From positions 1 to 59,742 of IMG/VR virus record IMGVR_UViG_3300021093_000080: a stretch of DNA of 59,742 nucleotides. One strand, written 5' to 3'. Made by a program: the position numbers and the translations under genes. Below are positions 13,342 through 22,946 of the stretch, one piece after another. Each line of letters starts with the position of its first letter. Positions within the stretch are counted from its first letter, which is position 1. The stretch comes from a virus. The notes beneath the pieces are model-generated. The model had not been told where the DNA came from. It searched no databases and saw only the letters and a list, made by a program, of their open reading frames with translations.

Positions 13342-15135
13342 CTAAATGACAATGTCCACGTCATTGGCATAACTGGTAAAACCATTTTCTTTTACCACTT
13401 TCAACACAGAGTTCACTCTGGATATCAACTCGTCCTTGTGTGATATCAAGAATATGTTCTTGGACTGCGTCCTGCTCATCTCTTTCAAGACTGCCATGGA
13501 GCTCTCCACGCCAGATGTATCCATGCCGGCATCGATTAATTCATCAATGAATAGCAGGTTGATGTGCTGGTAAAGTCCTTCCCACACGTCACGGAACGCC
13601 CAGCTCAGGCTCAGTATCAATCGATTTCTCTCTCCCCTGCTGAGGTTATCAAAATCCAACTCCCTGCCCAGCTCTTCGATCCTCACATTGAGATCAGACA
13701 AGAATACCACCGTGTGTGGTAATTTAACCTGTGCGAGATAAAATGCCAATCGTTGATTGAGATAGGTCAAGTTCTGCTCTATGATCCTTGTTCTAATGAA
13801 TGAATCCTTGGCGGTCAATAGTTTATACAAGAATTCTTGATGTTTGAAAAGGTCCTCCATCTCGTTGGCCTTTACATAATCCACTTTCTGCACAGCGCTT
13901 GTTGTTAACTCGTCGATCTGTTCTTGGTATGGATTTTCTTTGGCAACGGTCTGATCCAGCTGCCTTTTGAGATCCTCCACAGAGCTCTTGTGATTGTATG
14001 CTTCGTCGATGCTGTCATAATAGGTGTCCGGCACGGATCCCAGATCTCCGATGGCCGTGATGTCATTTTGTATCTCTGTCAGTTTTGTAGATAACGTGTG
14101 CTCATAATGTGTCTGCTCCGTGAGATCCGTTTTGAGCTTGTCGACGAGATGCTCGTGCTTGTCCCCGTGCAGGTCTTGTTCGCAGGTGGGGCACGTGGCC
14201 TTCTCAGCGTACTCCAGATCCTTCACAGTCTGTTCTTTCTGTCTGGTGGCCTTGGTCAAAGAGTCTTCGTGATAGCTCTTCTCTTTTTCCAAATTCCTCA
14301 GAGTCTTGGAATCATCTGTGTGTTTGGCCAAGCGTTTGTGGCTATCTAATTCGGTTTGGATATCCACTCTCTCCAGTTCTTCTATGGCAGATTCAAATTT
14401 GGTGATGTCTTGGTTTTTCTGTGTTTGCCACGCAATGCTCCTCAGTTCGAATGTTTTGATAGACTCTTCAACTTTCTTGTTGCTGGCCAGGATGGCATCC
14501 AATCGCATTTTTTCTTCGGCCAATTCCAGTTTGGTCACTCGCATCTGCTCTTTCAGCAGCTCTGCCTTCTCGCTCAACAGGGTGATGCCTAATAATTGTT
14601 CTATGATCTCCCGCTGCTCCGCCTGTTTGGTCGCCAGGAACGGCTGCGTATAGGTGTTGAGTGCTATGATGTTCTTGAACATGGCATGGGTCATGCCCAA
14701 TAGTCTATTGATCTCTTCCTGGGTCTCCTTGTTCTCTCCCTGAGCCTCGTTGTTGTCGTCCGTGCCGTCTGCCCCGGAGTTTTGTTCTACCTCATTGATG
14801 AAGAATTTCAATATCTGTGGTTTCCGGCCTCGCTCGATCTTGTAGTTGACTCCATTCTTCTCGAAATTCACAGTGACCAACATGTCCTTGTTATTCGTCT
14901 TGTTCACCAGGTTGTCTCTTCTTATCTGCGTCAATGCCTCGCCAAAGAACACGTAGCTGATAGCATTTATGATGGTGGTCTTGCCAGTGCCATTTCTAGC
15001 CCCCGCGTCGTCACCGCCCAGATCCATGTTCTCGCCGATGACCAGCACCAGGTGCTTGCCGTCAAAACTCACGGCCTGCGTGTGGTTGCCCACGCTCATG
15101 AAGTTCTTTACTGTGAGATCTCTAATTGTTAACAT
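13342..15135 (-). CDS. gp46: Recombination endonuclease subunit gp46 (SbcC/Rad50-like)
   Basis: A 597-residue ATPase of the Rad50/SbcC family. With gp47 it forms the nuclease that processes DNA ends for recombination-dependent replication and host DNA breakdown. The Walker A motif is GARNGTGKTT (residues 45-54). A coiled-coil middle carries the zinc-hook CPTC at about residue 313. The ABC signature LSRGERNR lies at about 497 and Walker B LLFIDE at about 522, followed by a D-loop GMDTSG. T4 gp46 is 560 residues. The start overlaps the gp47 end by 14 bases. No terminator is visible between it and the H1-like promoter. Confidence 0.96.
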   Translation of the reverse strand: MLTIRDLTVKNFMSVGNHTQAVSFDGKHLVLVIGENMDLGGDDAGARNGTGKTTIINAISYVFFGEALTQIRRDNLVNKTNNKDMLVTVNFEKNGVNYKIERGRKPQILKFFINEVEQNSGADGTDDNNEAQGENKETQEEINRLLGMTHAMFKNIIALNTYTQPFLATKQAEQREIIEQLLGITLLSEKAELLKEQMRVTKLELAEEKMRLDAILASNKKVEESIKTFELRSIAWQTQKNQDITKFESAIEELERVDIQTELDSHKRLAKHTDDSKTLRNLEKEKSYHEDSLTKATRQKEQTVKDLEYAEKATCPTCEQDLHGDKHEHLVDKLKTDLTEQTHYEHTLSTKLTEIQNDITAIGDLGSVPDTYYDSIDEAYNHKSSVEDLKRQLDQTVAKENPYQEQIDELTTSAVQKVDYVKANEMEDLFKHQEFLYKLLTAKDSFIRTRIIEQNLTYLNQRLAFYLAQVKLPHTVVFLSDLNVRIEELGRELDFDNLSRGERNRLILSLSWAFRDVWEGLYQHINLLFIDELIDAGMDTSGVESSMAVLKEMSRTQSKNIFLISHKDELISRVNSVLKVVKENGFTSYANDVDIVI

Positions 15136-16144
15136 CTAAGTTGTTGTAAATTGCCATCAGTATTTTTTTATCATAGGTCTGTGAATCCACTGCTTCCAAT
15201 TGCTTGATCACGATCTGATCCACGCTGTCAAATTTTTCCACGTTTACCATTGGTTGATCTGCTTGATTAAGCTGTTCAGGTATCAATTGCAGTTCCCTCA
15301 ATTGATATTTTTCCATGAATGTCTCCCTGATGAAATTGGCTTCTTCATAGGAAATCTTGATGTCCAAACCCACACGCACATACATCCGCGATGCCAATAT
15401 GCTGTCAGCATCGGACAACAGCTGTGATATCTTCACATTCCTGTATTTTGGCATGTTGGGATAGTTGATGTATTTTGGCTGTCCACCATATTCCAACACC
15501 ATCATGCCGCGCTCGTCGTCTCCCGCGTCCGCATAGTTGTGGGGGAACGCGTTGCCGATGTAGTGTATGTTGTCTCTGATCTGCCTCTTGTGGAAATGTC
15601 CTGTGAACACATATTCCTGATTCACGAAGTGTTCTGCCTTGATTGTGCCCACGTCTGGCATGTCCACCATGGCGTTCATCTTGAAATATGGCAGTTCAAA
15701 ATGTCCAAAGATGTATCTCTGTTTCAGATCTCTTATCTGACGCCACTCGTCCTGTACTATCCACGGCACTATAGCCACATCATCTGCCAATACCCAGTCA
15801 TTGACGATCTTTATGTTGGGAATGTTCCTGCAGTATTCCATGCTGTTTATTTCCCTCTTGTCTCTGTAGAATAGGTCGTGGTTGCCCATCATGACATAGA
15901 CTCGCTCAAATGCCTGGCCCAGCCTCTCCATGTTGCTGACCGTGTAGTTCATGGTGCTGACATTAGTGGCGCTTCTGTGGTGATGCCAATCTCCCAGGAA
16001 TATGCAGGTCTCACAGCCATGCGCCTTCGCTTGCTCGATGAACCAGTAGCAGAATGCCTCTCCGTCGTCGTTGTGGACCCGGCTGTTGCCCTTCAATCCA
16101 AAATGTATGTCAGTGAAGCAAGCGACCTTTTTAAAAAATGCCAT
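15122..16144 (-). CDS. gp47: Recombination endonuclease subunit gp47 (SbcD/Mre11-like)
   Basis: A 340-residue calcineurin-like phosphoesterase, the nuclease partner of gp46. All metal motifs are present: DIH (residues 12-14), GDWHHH (51-56), GNHD (87-90), then GHFELPYF and the closing GHFH in VFTGHFHKRQ. T4 gp47 is 339 residues, so the length is typical. It begins nine bases after the gp55 stop and overlaps gp46 by 14 bases, so gp55, gp47 and gp46 form one minus-strand operon. Confidence 0.96.
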   Translation of the reverse strand: MAFFKKVACFTDIHFGLKGNSRVHNDDGEAFCYWFIEQAKAHGCETCIFLGDWHHHRSATNVSTMNYTVSNMERLGQAFERVYVMMGNHDLFYRDKREINSMEYCRNIPNIKIVNDWVLADDVAIVPWIVQDEWRQIRDLKQRYIFGHFELPYFKMNAMVDMPDVGTIKAEHFVNQEYVFTGHFHKRQIRDNIHYIGNAFPHNYADAGDDERGMMVLEYGGQPKYINYPNMPKYRNVKISQLLSDADSILASRMYVRVGLDIKISYEEANFIRETFMEKYQLRELQLIPEQLNQADQPMVNVEKFDSVDQIVIKQLEAVDSQTYDKKILMAIYNNLDVNN

Positions 16145-16153
16145 AGTTGGATA

Positions 16154-17083
16154 TTATTTTATTTTGTCCTCTGTTGCAAGTGATAGTTTGCCAGATGCCT
16201 TCAACTGTCGGTTCATTTCCTTGATAGCGGCCTTGCTGTAGACTTTCACTGGCCCTTGCAGCTCTTTTTGTCGACGCTTGGCCTGCGGAGTCTCGCTCTC
16301 GTTCTTGGCCTGCCGGGTATAGCTGGGCATCATCTCGTTCATCTCCAGTATGTCATCACGAATATTTTGATTTTTCTTTTCGATGTTAAGTATCCTGGTA
16401 AACGAGTTTGTTATAGCCGCCGTGTAGTAGGCGAAGGGATTTTCAGATTTGGATTCGTCAAATTGCAACCCGATCTGGCTCAATTGCACCAGTGCTTGGG
16501 AACGCATCTCGTCCACATAGGTATAACCTCGCCAGTTGCTCCTCTGGCTGTATCTCTCCGCTAGTTTCAGAAACATGTGGGCCAACGTCGCAGTGATCTT
16601 GCCGTGATCATTGGAGAAGCGTCCATTGCTCATGCCGCCCACCCAGTGGCTCTTGCCCACGCAGATCAGTTGTCCCTTGTCGTTTATTCTATAGTGTTGG
16701 AAAGGTGGAAAGTTGACCTTGGTGTGATGATCCGCCCTGGTCTTGGGATTCTTCTTTCTCTCGCTGTCTGTGGTGATGTGATCAAATGTCATCACTCGAA
16801 ACACTAGATCTGTCTTTTTAACTTTCCTTGGAGATACTTCATAATCACTCATCTTGATTCGTTTGTTGCCTGCCTTTTTGGCTTGTTCCCATGCTTCTGC
16901 AGTGAGTCGTTTGGCATGTATTTTCCTTGCCCGGGAGATATTGGCACCGTTGATTTTTTTGATGTCGTTCACGATCATGTCATATTGACTGTCATCTGTG
17001 CTCACGTAAGAAGAATAGCTATTCTTGCTCTTGTGTATCTCGGACAGCAAGTCACGATTGTTTAGATAATTTACTTTCTTCAT
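16154..17083 (-). CDS. gp55: Late-transcription sigma factor gp55
   Basis: A 309-residue protein whose C-terminal two thirds match the T4 gp55 family: NGRFSNDHGKITATLAHMFL, YVDEMRSQALVQLSQIGLQF and SENPFAYYTAAITNSFTRIL, ending in a short charged helix with IEKKNQNIRDDI. gp55 directs RNA polymerase to TATAAATA late promoters, several of which are visible in this window. T4 gp55 is 185 residues; here a basic N-terminal extension of roughly 100 residues is present (KINGANISRARKIHAKRL). AAAGGAT lies eight bases before the ATG. A sigma70-like promoter is at 17128-17156. It is first gene of the gp55-gp47-gp46 operon. Confidence 0.93.
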   Translation of the reverse strand: MKKVNYLNNRDLLSEIHKSKNSYSSYVSTDDSQYDMIVNDIKKINGANISRARKIHAKRLTAEAWEQAKKAGNKRIKMSDYEVSPRKVKKTDLVFRVMTFDHITTDSERKKNPKTRADHHTKVNFPPFQHYRINDKGQLICVGKSHWVGGMSNGRFSNDHGKITATLAHMFLKLAERYSQRSNWRGYTYVDEMRSQALVQLSQIGLQFDESKSENPFAYYTAAITNSFTRILNIEKKNQNIRDDILEMNEMMPSYTRQAKNESETPQAKRRQKELQGPVKVYSKAAIKEMNRQLKASGKLSLATEDKIK

Positions 17084-17127
17084 CTTCGTAGATCCTTTGT
17101 TTTTTGAATATTTTTTGGGTGTTTTTA

Positions 17128-17156
17128 GTTATAAAGTACGCCTAAAATGGTGCCTA
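17128..17156 (-). promoter_or_regulatory. Possible sigma70-like promoter for gp55-gp47-gp46
   Basis: On the minus strand TAGGCA (17151-17156) is followed by 17 bases and TATAAC (17128-17133). Its -35 overlaps the first two bases of the divergent late promoter at 17155-17162. Confidence 0.4.
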
Positions 17157-17162
17157 TAAATA
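17155..17162 (+). promoter_or_regulatory. T4-type late promoter TATAAATA for the baseplate operon
   Basis: A perfect late box, 25 bases before the ATG at 17188. It shares bases with the -35 of the divergent gp55 promoter. Confidence 0.75.
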
Positions 17163-17187
17163 CAGTTGTTATTATAAGAGTTTTTTT

Positions 17188-18069
17188 ATGGATTTACAAC
17201 CTAATATCGAGCAACAAAATTCCAGCACAGGAGGCATAGGCAAGGTGCTGTCCAACGTGGGTGGTAAAATCTTCAATCGCACACTGGGCAGGCTGTTTGG
17301 CAATGGTCTTAACAAGGGCGCAGAAGCCAACATGAAACTGCGAGGATCAGCGCAGTGGACCGTGCGCAGCGGAGCACAGGATTTTAGAGTCAAAGTGGTT
17401 TTGCCAACAGACAGTCAATTGCAATCAATATTTTTTGAATCGGGCAGAGACGACGACGGCGGAGTATTGAGAAATAATGTGCTTGCTCCCTTGGCCAGCA
17501 CTGGTGGAGTGATATTCCCCATCACCCCTTCCATCATAATCAATCATTCGGCATCTTACAATACATTGGCCCTGACACACAGCAACTATCCATTCTATGC
17601 ATATTCACACAGCGAGGTGCCCAGCTTCACAGTGGTGGGAGAGTTTCCGGTGCAAAATCAAGAGGATGCGCGCTACTGGATCGCCATGCTGCATTTCTTC
17701 AGGTCAGTGACCAAGATGTTTTTTGGAGCCGATGATGATGGGCTCAAGGGAAATCCTCCCCCAATACTGAGCCTCTCGGGCTACGGATCACATGTGTTCA
17801 ACAAAGTGCCGGTGGTGGTGCAAAACTTTTCGATCGATTTGAGAGCCGACGTTGACTATATTTGCACTGTGCAGAGCAGGGAAACAAGACAAACATTCAT
17901 TGGGCCACAATTATTACTGACAGATAAAAATACTTCATGGGCTCCCACAATGAGCCAGGTCACGCTGCAACTGCAACCGATCTATTCTAGAGAATCGGTC
18001 AAAAATTTCAGCATGCGTAAATTTATCAGTGGCGACTTGAATGATAGAAATGGAATAGGATACATCTAA
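17188..18069 (+). CDS. Baseplate tail-tube cap/initiator protein (gp48/gp54 type)
   Basis: A 293-residue protein with the pattern of the marine T4-like baseplate tail-tube proteins: SIIINHSASYNTLALTHSNY, PFYAYSHSEVPSFTVVGEF, AMLHFFRSVTKMFFG and NPPPILSLSGYG. In T4, gp48 and gp54 cap the central hub and start tail-tube polymerisation. I cannot tell which of the two this is; T4 gp48 is 364 and gp54 is 320 residues. The N-terminus has a Gly-rich segment (GGIGKVLSNVGGKIF). It is the first gene of the long plus-strand baseplate operon under a late promoter, and it overlaps gp53 by one base (TAATG). Confidence 0.75.
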   Translation: MDLQPNIEQQNSSTGGIGKVLSNVGGKIFNRTLGRLFGNGLNKGAEANMKLRGSAQWTVRSGAQDFRVKVVLPTDSQLQSIFFESGRDDDGGVLRNNVLAPLASTGGVIFPITPSIIINHSASYNTLALTHSNYPFYAYSHSEVPSFTVVGEFPVQNQEDARYWIAMLHFFRSVTKMFFGADDDGLKGNPPPILSLSGYGSHVFNKVPVVVQNFSIDLRADVDYICTVQSRETRQTFIGPQLLLTDKNTSWAPTMSQVTLQLQPIYSRESVKNFSMRKFISGDLNDRNGIGYI

Positions 18070-18368
18070 TGGCCAAATACAGCAACACGTCTCCGTATTT
18101 CAACACATCTCAAAACAACATCAGCTTGGATTTTTTATTGCCTCGCGCGATCACAGCAGATCAGGATGATGTAGCCTACACCATAACGCACACATACGCA
18201 CACAGGCCAGACCTGCTGGCATTTGACTTGTACGGCACTCCGAGATTATGGTGGGTCTTCGCACAGAGAAATCCGGACGCAATCGAGGATCCCATCTACG
18301 ATTTCGTTATCGGAAAAAAAATTCAGTTGCCTAAATTGAGCAATCTAAAAAATGATCTAGGCATATAA
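18069..18368 (+). CDS. gp53: Baseplate wedge protein gp53
   Basis: A 99-residue baseplate wedge protein. The segment AHRPDLLAFDLYGTPRLWWV then FAQRNPD and GKKIQLPKLS is the LysM-like core of gp53. T4 gp53 is 196 residues, so this is a short form with only the core. gp53 clamps wedges together in the T4 baseplate. It is coupled to the preceding gene by TAATG and is followed four bases later by a large hub-like gene. Confidence 0.85.
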   Translation: MAKYSNTSPYFNTSQNNISLDFLLPRAITADQDDVAYTITHTYAHRPDLLAFDLYGTPRLWWVFAQRNPDAIEDPIYDFVIGKKIQLPKLSNLKNDLGI

Positions 18369-18372
18369 GATT

Positions 18373-20541
18373 ATGGCCTCAGAAGAGCTTACATATGATC
18401 CAGCAATGACAGGAACCACGGTGAAGCAAACTTCCTCGTCAAAGCAGAGTGGGCCGGTCCCAAATGCGTTGCATGAATATGCTTCTTACAACTATGTTTG
18501 GACATTGTCGGGAATATCACAGGCAGAGTTAATCAAGGCTGAATCGATATTGACCGGAAAACCACGAGACATCATTGCCAAAAGTTCTGGTATTGGTACC
18601 GAGGGAAATTTTAGTGATTTAAATGCGGGAGGAGAATATAAGTCAGCCAAGGCAGTTGTAGAAACCGCAGATATAGGCACAAAGTATGCCACGGTTAAAC
18701 TGAAAGATTCTCTAATCAGAGCAAGAGCGGCCTCCTCGGATATCTTAAAAAGGGGGCATGACATATTCTTTCAAAAAGTTCAAATTTCCTCAGTGCACCG
18801 TCCCAACGAGCAAAGGAAAATGATGAACTTCACAAAGGTAGAAATGGTGCTGCATGAGCCGTATGGTGTCACATTATTTGAAAAGATGAGGGCCGCAGCC
18901 TTTAATAACAAATTTCGGGATCATCTAGATGCGCCCTATCTTCTCACACTGGAATTTCGTGGTTATGACAATCTAGGAAATCCAAAAAATATAATCACAA
19001 AAAGAAAACTACCGATCAAAGTCACCAATGCAGAGATGGAGATCAATGCAGGGGGCACGGTTTACACAATCAATGCAGTGCCGTGGACAGAATTCGCCAT
19101 GCAGGATAGATATTTGTATGTAAGGGGATCCGCGTCAGCGGGCATAGCGGGCATGTCGACTTTTGGTAATACCAGAAGAGGTGGAACACTGGCCGAGGCC
19201 ATGAATGAACTGGCCATAGCTCTTAACAAGATTCAAGAGGTGGAGATAGAAAAACAAGTTAGGCAAAAAGCAGATGAGTATGTAATAAAAATTGGAAATT
19301 TGCCTGCAGGGTCCAACGAAAACACCGGTAGCGGCAACTGGAATTTGGGATCAATGGGTTCAAAGTTTCAAGTCAGCGTGAGGCCCAATGACAGTATCGT
19401 GAAAGTGATAACGGATTGTGTGCAACAGTCAGATGCTTTTAGAGATATCGAAAAAACAGTGAAAAAATATTGGAATGATTTAGCAGAAAGTCAAAAGGCC
19501 AAATACAATCAAATGGAAGCACAAGCAGATAGACCAGGACCAGAGACGGAACCGTATGTGACATGGTTCAAAGTGGTAACCAACGTGGAAACACGAACGG
19601 CTGAGTGGGATGCCCTGCTAGGAATGCATCCAAAAAAGATCACTTACACAATCGTTCCTTATGCCGTTCACGTGATGAATTTCACCCTGCCGGGCCTGAG
19701 TGCTTCTCCGTCATGGGGCAAAACCGTGAAAAAAATTTACAGATATATCTATACCGGAGAGAACCATGACATATTGGATCTAAAAATAAATTTCAAATTT
19801 GGGTACTTTCAAGCAGCGATGGTGGATGGCACAGGGGCCGACGCTGCTTCGAAGAAAACCGTCAAAGACCTCAGCCTAGAAGAACAGGTTAGACTATATA
19901 GGAGCTACGTCCAAGATCAACCAGAGCCATTGCTGCCTCTACGTAGATTTCCCTCATACTCTAAATCGGCCGACGCCACGACCGGTGCTGGTGGCAGCAA
20001 AACACAGGTGGACGAGTTTTATGAGTATCTCACCAATCCCTTGGCAGACATGGTTTCGGTGCAGATGACCATATTGGGCGATCCTGCATTTATAGGACAA
20101 GACTTTGCGCTACCCTTCCAAGACAAAAGTGCAGGACAAGGTAAGAATAAGGGTGATGGTAGTGGTTTCACCTCATTCGCTGGCTACGTTTGGGATGACG
20201 ATCTGGGCTGCTTTAATTTTGATCAGGCCGAACCGTTCGTTACAGTAGATTTCAGGTTCCCCACAGATATAAATGAAAACGCCAGTGTGATGGATTTCAA
20301 GAACCTAGAGAACATCTTCTTCAGCGGATTATATAAAGTGGCGCAGGTAGACAGTATCTTTGACTCGGGCAAATTTACCCAAGTTTTAGATTTGGTTAGA
20401 TATAACAACCAAGGCCAAAAGATGACAGCATATGCAACCCAGGAGGAACTGCAGAAAGCACAGGATAAGATGAGGAAAGCTAAGGAGATACAAGATGATT
20501 TATCTGTATATTCAGGAGTTGGTCCAATAGAACCACGTTAA
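18373..20541 (+). CDS. Large baseplate hub-like structural protein
   Basis: A 722-residue protein between gp53 and gp5. The N-terminal region has NALHEYASYNYVWTLSGIS and a later motif RKMMNFTKVEMVLHEPYG. The centre has PYLLTLEFRGYD and VTNAEMEINAGGTVYTINAV, resembling the strand-rich domains of tail-hub proteins. The C-terminus holds ENIFFSGLYKVAQVDSIFDS, similar in style to the last domain of phage hub or late-control proteins, and ends in a charged helix. Position between gp53 and gp5 suggests the hub ring that holds gp5 (the gp27 role). That is inference, since I see no direct T4 gp27 similarity. Confidence 0.55.
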   Translation: MASEELTYDPAMTGTTVKQTSSSKQSGPVPNALHEYASYNYVWTLSGISQAELIKAESILTGKPRDIIAKSSGIGTEGNFSDLNAGGEYKSAKAVVETADIGTKYATVKLKDSLIRARAASSDILKRGHDIFFQKVQISSVHRPNEQRKMMNFTKVEMVLHEPYGVTLFEKMRAAAFNNKFRDHLDAPYLLTLEFRGYDNLGNPKNIITKRKLPIKVTNAEMEINAGGTVYTINAVPWTEFAMQDRYLYVRGSASAGIAGMSTFGNTRRGGTLAEAMNELAIALNKIQEVEIEKQVRQKADEYVIKIGNLPAGSNENTGSGNWNLGSMGSKFQVSVRPNDSIVKVITDCVQQSDAFRDIEKTVKKYWNDLAESQKAKYNQMEAQADRPGPETEPYVTWFKVVTNVETRTAEWDALLGMHPKKITYTIVPYAVHVMNFTLPGLSASPSWGKTVKKIYRYIYTGENHDILDLKINFKFGYFQAAMVDGTGADAASKKTVKDLSLEEQVRLYRSYVQDQPEPLLPLRRFPSYSKSADATTGAGGSKTQVDEFYEYLTNPLADMVSVQMTILGDPAFIGQDFALPFQDKSAGQGKNKGDGSGFTSFAGYVWDDDLGCFNFDQAEPFVTVDFRFPTDINENASVMDFKNLENIFFSGLYKVAQVDSIFDSGKFTQVLDLVRYNNQGQKMTAYATQEELQKAQDKMRKAKEIQDDLSVYSGVGPIEPR

Positions 20542-20601
20542 AGAGAAACAAAGAAAGGAGTGCGCGGAACAAAAGACTTTCGGGTACATTAGAACAAACA
20601 T

Positions 20602-22944
20602 ATGACAGTATTTGGAGACGCATCAACACCCAACAAAGAGTTCAGGAATACCCAGTACACTGAGTTGGATCCCGGCCCATACATCGGCATTGTCAAAGAC
20701 AATGTGGACGTCACCAAAATGGGTGGATTGAAAGTGATTATTCCCAGCCTCTCAGGCACAGACGAGGGTCCTCGCTCTATGTTGTATGACGTGAAATACC
20801 TAACACCGTTCTACGGAGCCAAGAGCCCCAGCGCCACAACCAAAACCGGTCCTTATGATTTTACTGACAGCCCCCACAGCTATGGAATGTGGATGGTGCC
20901 ACCAGACATAGACACAAGAGTATTGGTGCTATTCGTAGAAGGCAAGGTTTCACAGGGCTACTGGTTCGGCTGCGTGCAGGATCCCTACACCAATCACATG
21001 ATACCCGGCATCGCCGCCAGCCCCCACACCGCGCTGGGTAGCGAAGAGGGAGAATCCGACAGGGGAGTAGCACAGAAATACGGAACCAATGAAGTGCCAG
21101 CCACAGAGGTCAACAGAACCACGTGGACTGTGGCCAGCAATGAAGAAAAATTTGATAAATTGAAAAAACCTATTCATCCGTTCGCCGACACCCTGAAGAG
21201 TCAGGGACTTATAACAGACAACGTGCGTGGCACCACAACCAGCTCGGCAAGGAGAGAAAGTCCAAGCGCGGTATTCGGTATCAGCACCCCCGGAAGAATA
21301 GACAGCGAGCGTAAAAAGAAATTCAAGTTGGGACCCACAGACGCTAATCCTCCAAGATCTGTGGTGAGAGCAGCAGGCCACACGTTTGTTATGGATGATG
21401 GAGATGCCGCAGGCCAAAATCAATTGATAAGATTGAGGACAGGTTCAGGACATCAACTGCTGATGCACGATACCAAGGGAGTGGTGTACCTAGCCAATGG
21501 GTCCGGCAATGTGTGGATGGAATTCAGTGCTGATGGCAGCATAGACATTTACTCCGGAGGCGCCGTGGCGTTGCGGGCGGTGAAAGATATCAACCTCCAC
21601 AGCGATAGCAATATAAACATGTTCGCAAAGGGGCAGATCAAAATGAGCGCCCTACAGAAGTTGGTTTTGGATGGTGGCATGATACAGACCTACTCCGACA
21701 CCGACACACAGATACAGTCGGGAGGTTCTTTCACCAACAAAGCTATAGATGGTTCGATCATATCCTATGCGGGCATGGCCCAACTGCACATGGCCACCGG
21801 TCCACATCATCTAACTGGTGAAGAGGTGCATTTCAACACTACCTATACCAATCCAAACATGATATCGACATATGAAAGAACAAAATATTATGATGAAAGT
21901 GGTACGGGCACATTGAGAGAGGACGTGCCAGAAGTGGACCTTTCACGTAAAGGTGGTGAGGCCATACTGCAGTGGACGCCAACGGGCAACGTGTCCATGT
22001 CCGGAATGCGCGTACCAACGCACGAACCATGGTTTGCACATAATGACATTGTGACCACGTTCAATGGCACAGAGGACGACACCGATGCAGACGTGCCAGG
22101 CACCCCCGGACACGTCGCACAAATGAATAGGAACAATCCCGATGAAAACATTAGAAGGCTCCAGCAAGCAGCAGACCTTTCAGTGCATATAAAAAAATTA
22201 GACATACCCGTGACAGACGTCAAGGCCTTGACGCAGGCCGTGGAAAACTTTTATAACACTTACACTGATAGATTTCCTTCAACGGTGAAACAAGCTGCAT
22301 CGTCTCTGGGCCAGGCAGCCAGCTCTACCATACAGCAGACTGTGCAGTCTATTACAAGCGGAACATTAAATGCATTGTCGCAGCAGGTGTTTGTAAATCA
22401 GGCAGGAGTGCTTTTCACGCAAGGAAACCTAGGACAGGCAGTGACTGGATCGGTCACATCTGTGCTGAATGATCTGAGCACAGGCAAGGGAGTGTTCGCC
22501 ACAGCAGGCAACTTGTTGTCTGCAGGTAACGTGTTGCCTGGAGTTCAGGGATTGGCCAATCAGGCACTTGGAGGAGTGGCCAAGAGTTTCAATGCGCTGG
22601 GTGGAGTGCCTGGAGGTCTGGGCAATCTACAGAATTTTGCCAACACGTCTCTTGGTGGTCTTGGCAACTTGGCTACCAAAGGCATTGGCAACTTGTCGGG
22701 CGTGGCAAATCAAGCCATAGGAAAAGTGGCAGGTAATGTTCTAGGCAAAGCAGGCAATGTTCTAGGCAAAGTAAATAATGTTGCAGGAGGATTAGGTATA
22801 GCTAATGACATCTACAAGGGAGTGATGGGAAAAAACATCACATCAGTGACGCAAATTAAAAGCGTGGTGGGAATGGTGGGCAATCAGATCACTTCCAGGA
22901 TAGCCAGCGTGGGCAGGAGTATAGGTAAGATTTTTGGATTTTAA
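20602..22944 (+). CDS. gp5: Baseplate hub spike protein gp5 (no lysozyme domain seen)
   Basis: A 780-residue central spike protein. The N-terminal OB-fold is recognisable (GPYIGIVKDNVDVTKMGGLK, then VKYLTPFYGA, RVLVLFVEGKVSQGYWFGCV and VQDPYTNHMIPG). The middle has the gp5 beta-helix entry (HTFVMDDGDAAGQNQLIRLR, LLMHDTKGVVYLANGSGNVW). No lysozyme domain with a catalytic Glu is visible between them, unlike T4 gp5 (575 residues). The C-terminal 250 residues are a Gly/Ala/Asn-rich repeat region (LGKAGNVLGKVNN). The ATG at 20602 has no clear ribosome site. A GTG with a better site at 20560 is closed by an in-frame TAG. gp25 follows two bases later. Confidence 0.85.
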   Translation: MTVFGDASTPNKEFRNTQYTELDPGPYIGIVKDNVDVTKMGGLKVIIPSLSGTDEGPRSMLYDVKYLTPFYGAKSPSATTKTGPYDFTDSPHSYGMWMVPPDIDTRVLVLFVEGKVSQGYWFGCVQDPYTNHMIPGIAASPHTALGSEEGESDRGVAQKYGTNEVPATEVNRTTWTVASNEEKFDKLKKPIHPFADTLKSQGLITDNVRGTTTSSARRESPSAVFGISTPGRIDSERKKKFKLGPTDANPPRSVVRAAGHTFVMDDGDAAGQNQLIRLRTGSGHQLLMHDTKGVVYLANGSGNVWMEFSADGSIDIYSGGAVALRAVKDINLHSDSNINMFAKGQIKMSALQKLVLDGGMIQTYSDTDTQIQSGGSFTNKAIDGSIISYAGMAQLHMATGPHHLTGEEVHFNTTYTNPNMISTYERTKYYDESGTGTLREDVPEVDLSRKGGEAILQWTPTGNVSMSGMRVPTHEPWFAHNDIVTTFNGTEDDTDADVPGTPGHVAQMNRNNPDENIRRLQQAADLSVHIKKLDIPVTDVKALTQAVENFYNTYTDRFPSTVKQAASSLGQAASSTIQQTVQSITSGTLNALSQQVFVNQAGVLFTQGNLGQAVTGSVTSVLNDLSTGKGVFATAGNLLSAGNVLPGVQGLANQALGGVAKSFNALGGVPGGLGNLQNFANTSLGGLGNLATKGIGNLSGVANQAIGKVAGNVLGKAGNVLGKVNNVAGGLGIANDIYKGVMGKNITSVTQIKSVVGMVGNQITSRIASVGRSIGKIFGF
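22735..22771. repeat. Short tandem repeat in the gp5 tail
   Basis: AATGTTCTAGGCAAAG occurs at 22735-22750 and 22756-22771, period 21 bases (seven residues, NVLGKAG). It reflects the repetitive C-terminal region of gp5. Confidence 0.8.
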
Positions 22945-22946
22945 CG

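Noticed and set aside
20560-20601. GTG with a strong AAAGGAG as an alternative gp5 start
   Set aside because: The in-frame codons run into TAG before the ATG at 20602, so it cannot extend gp5.
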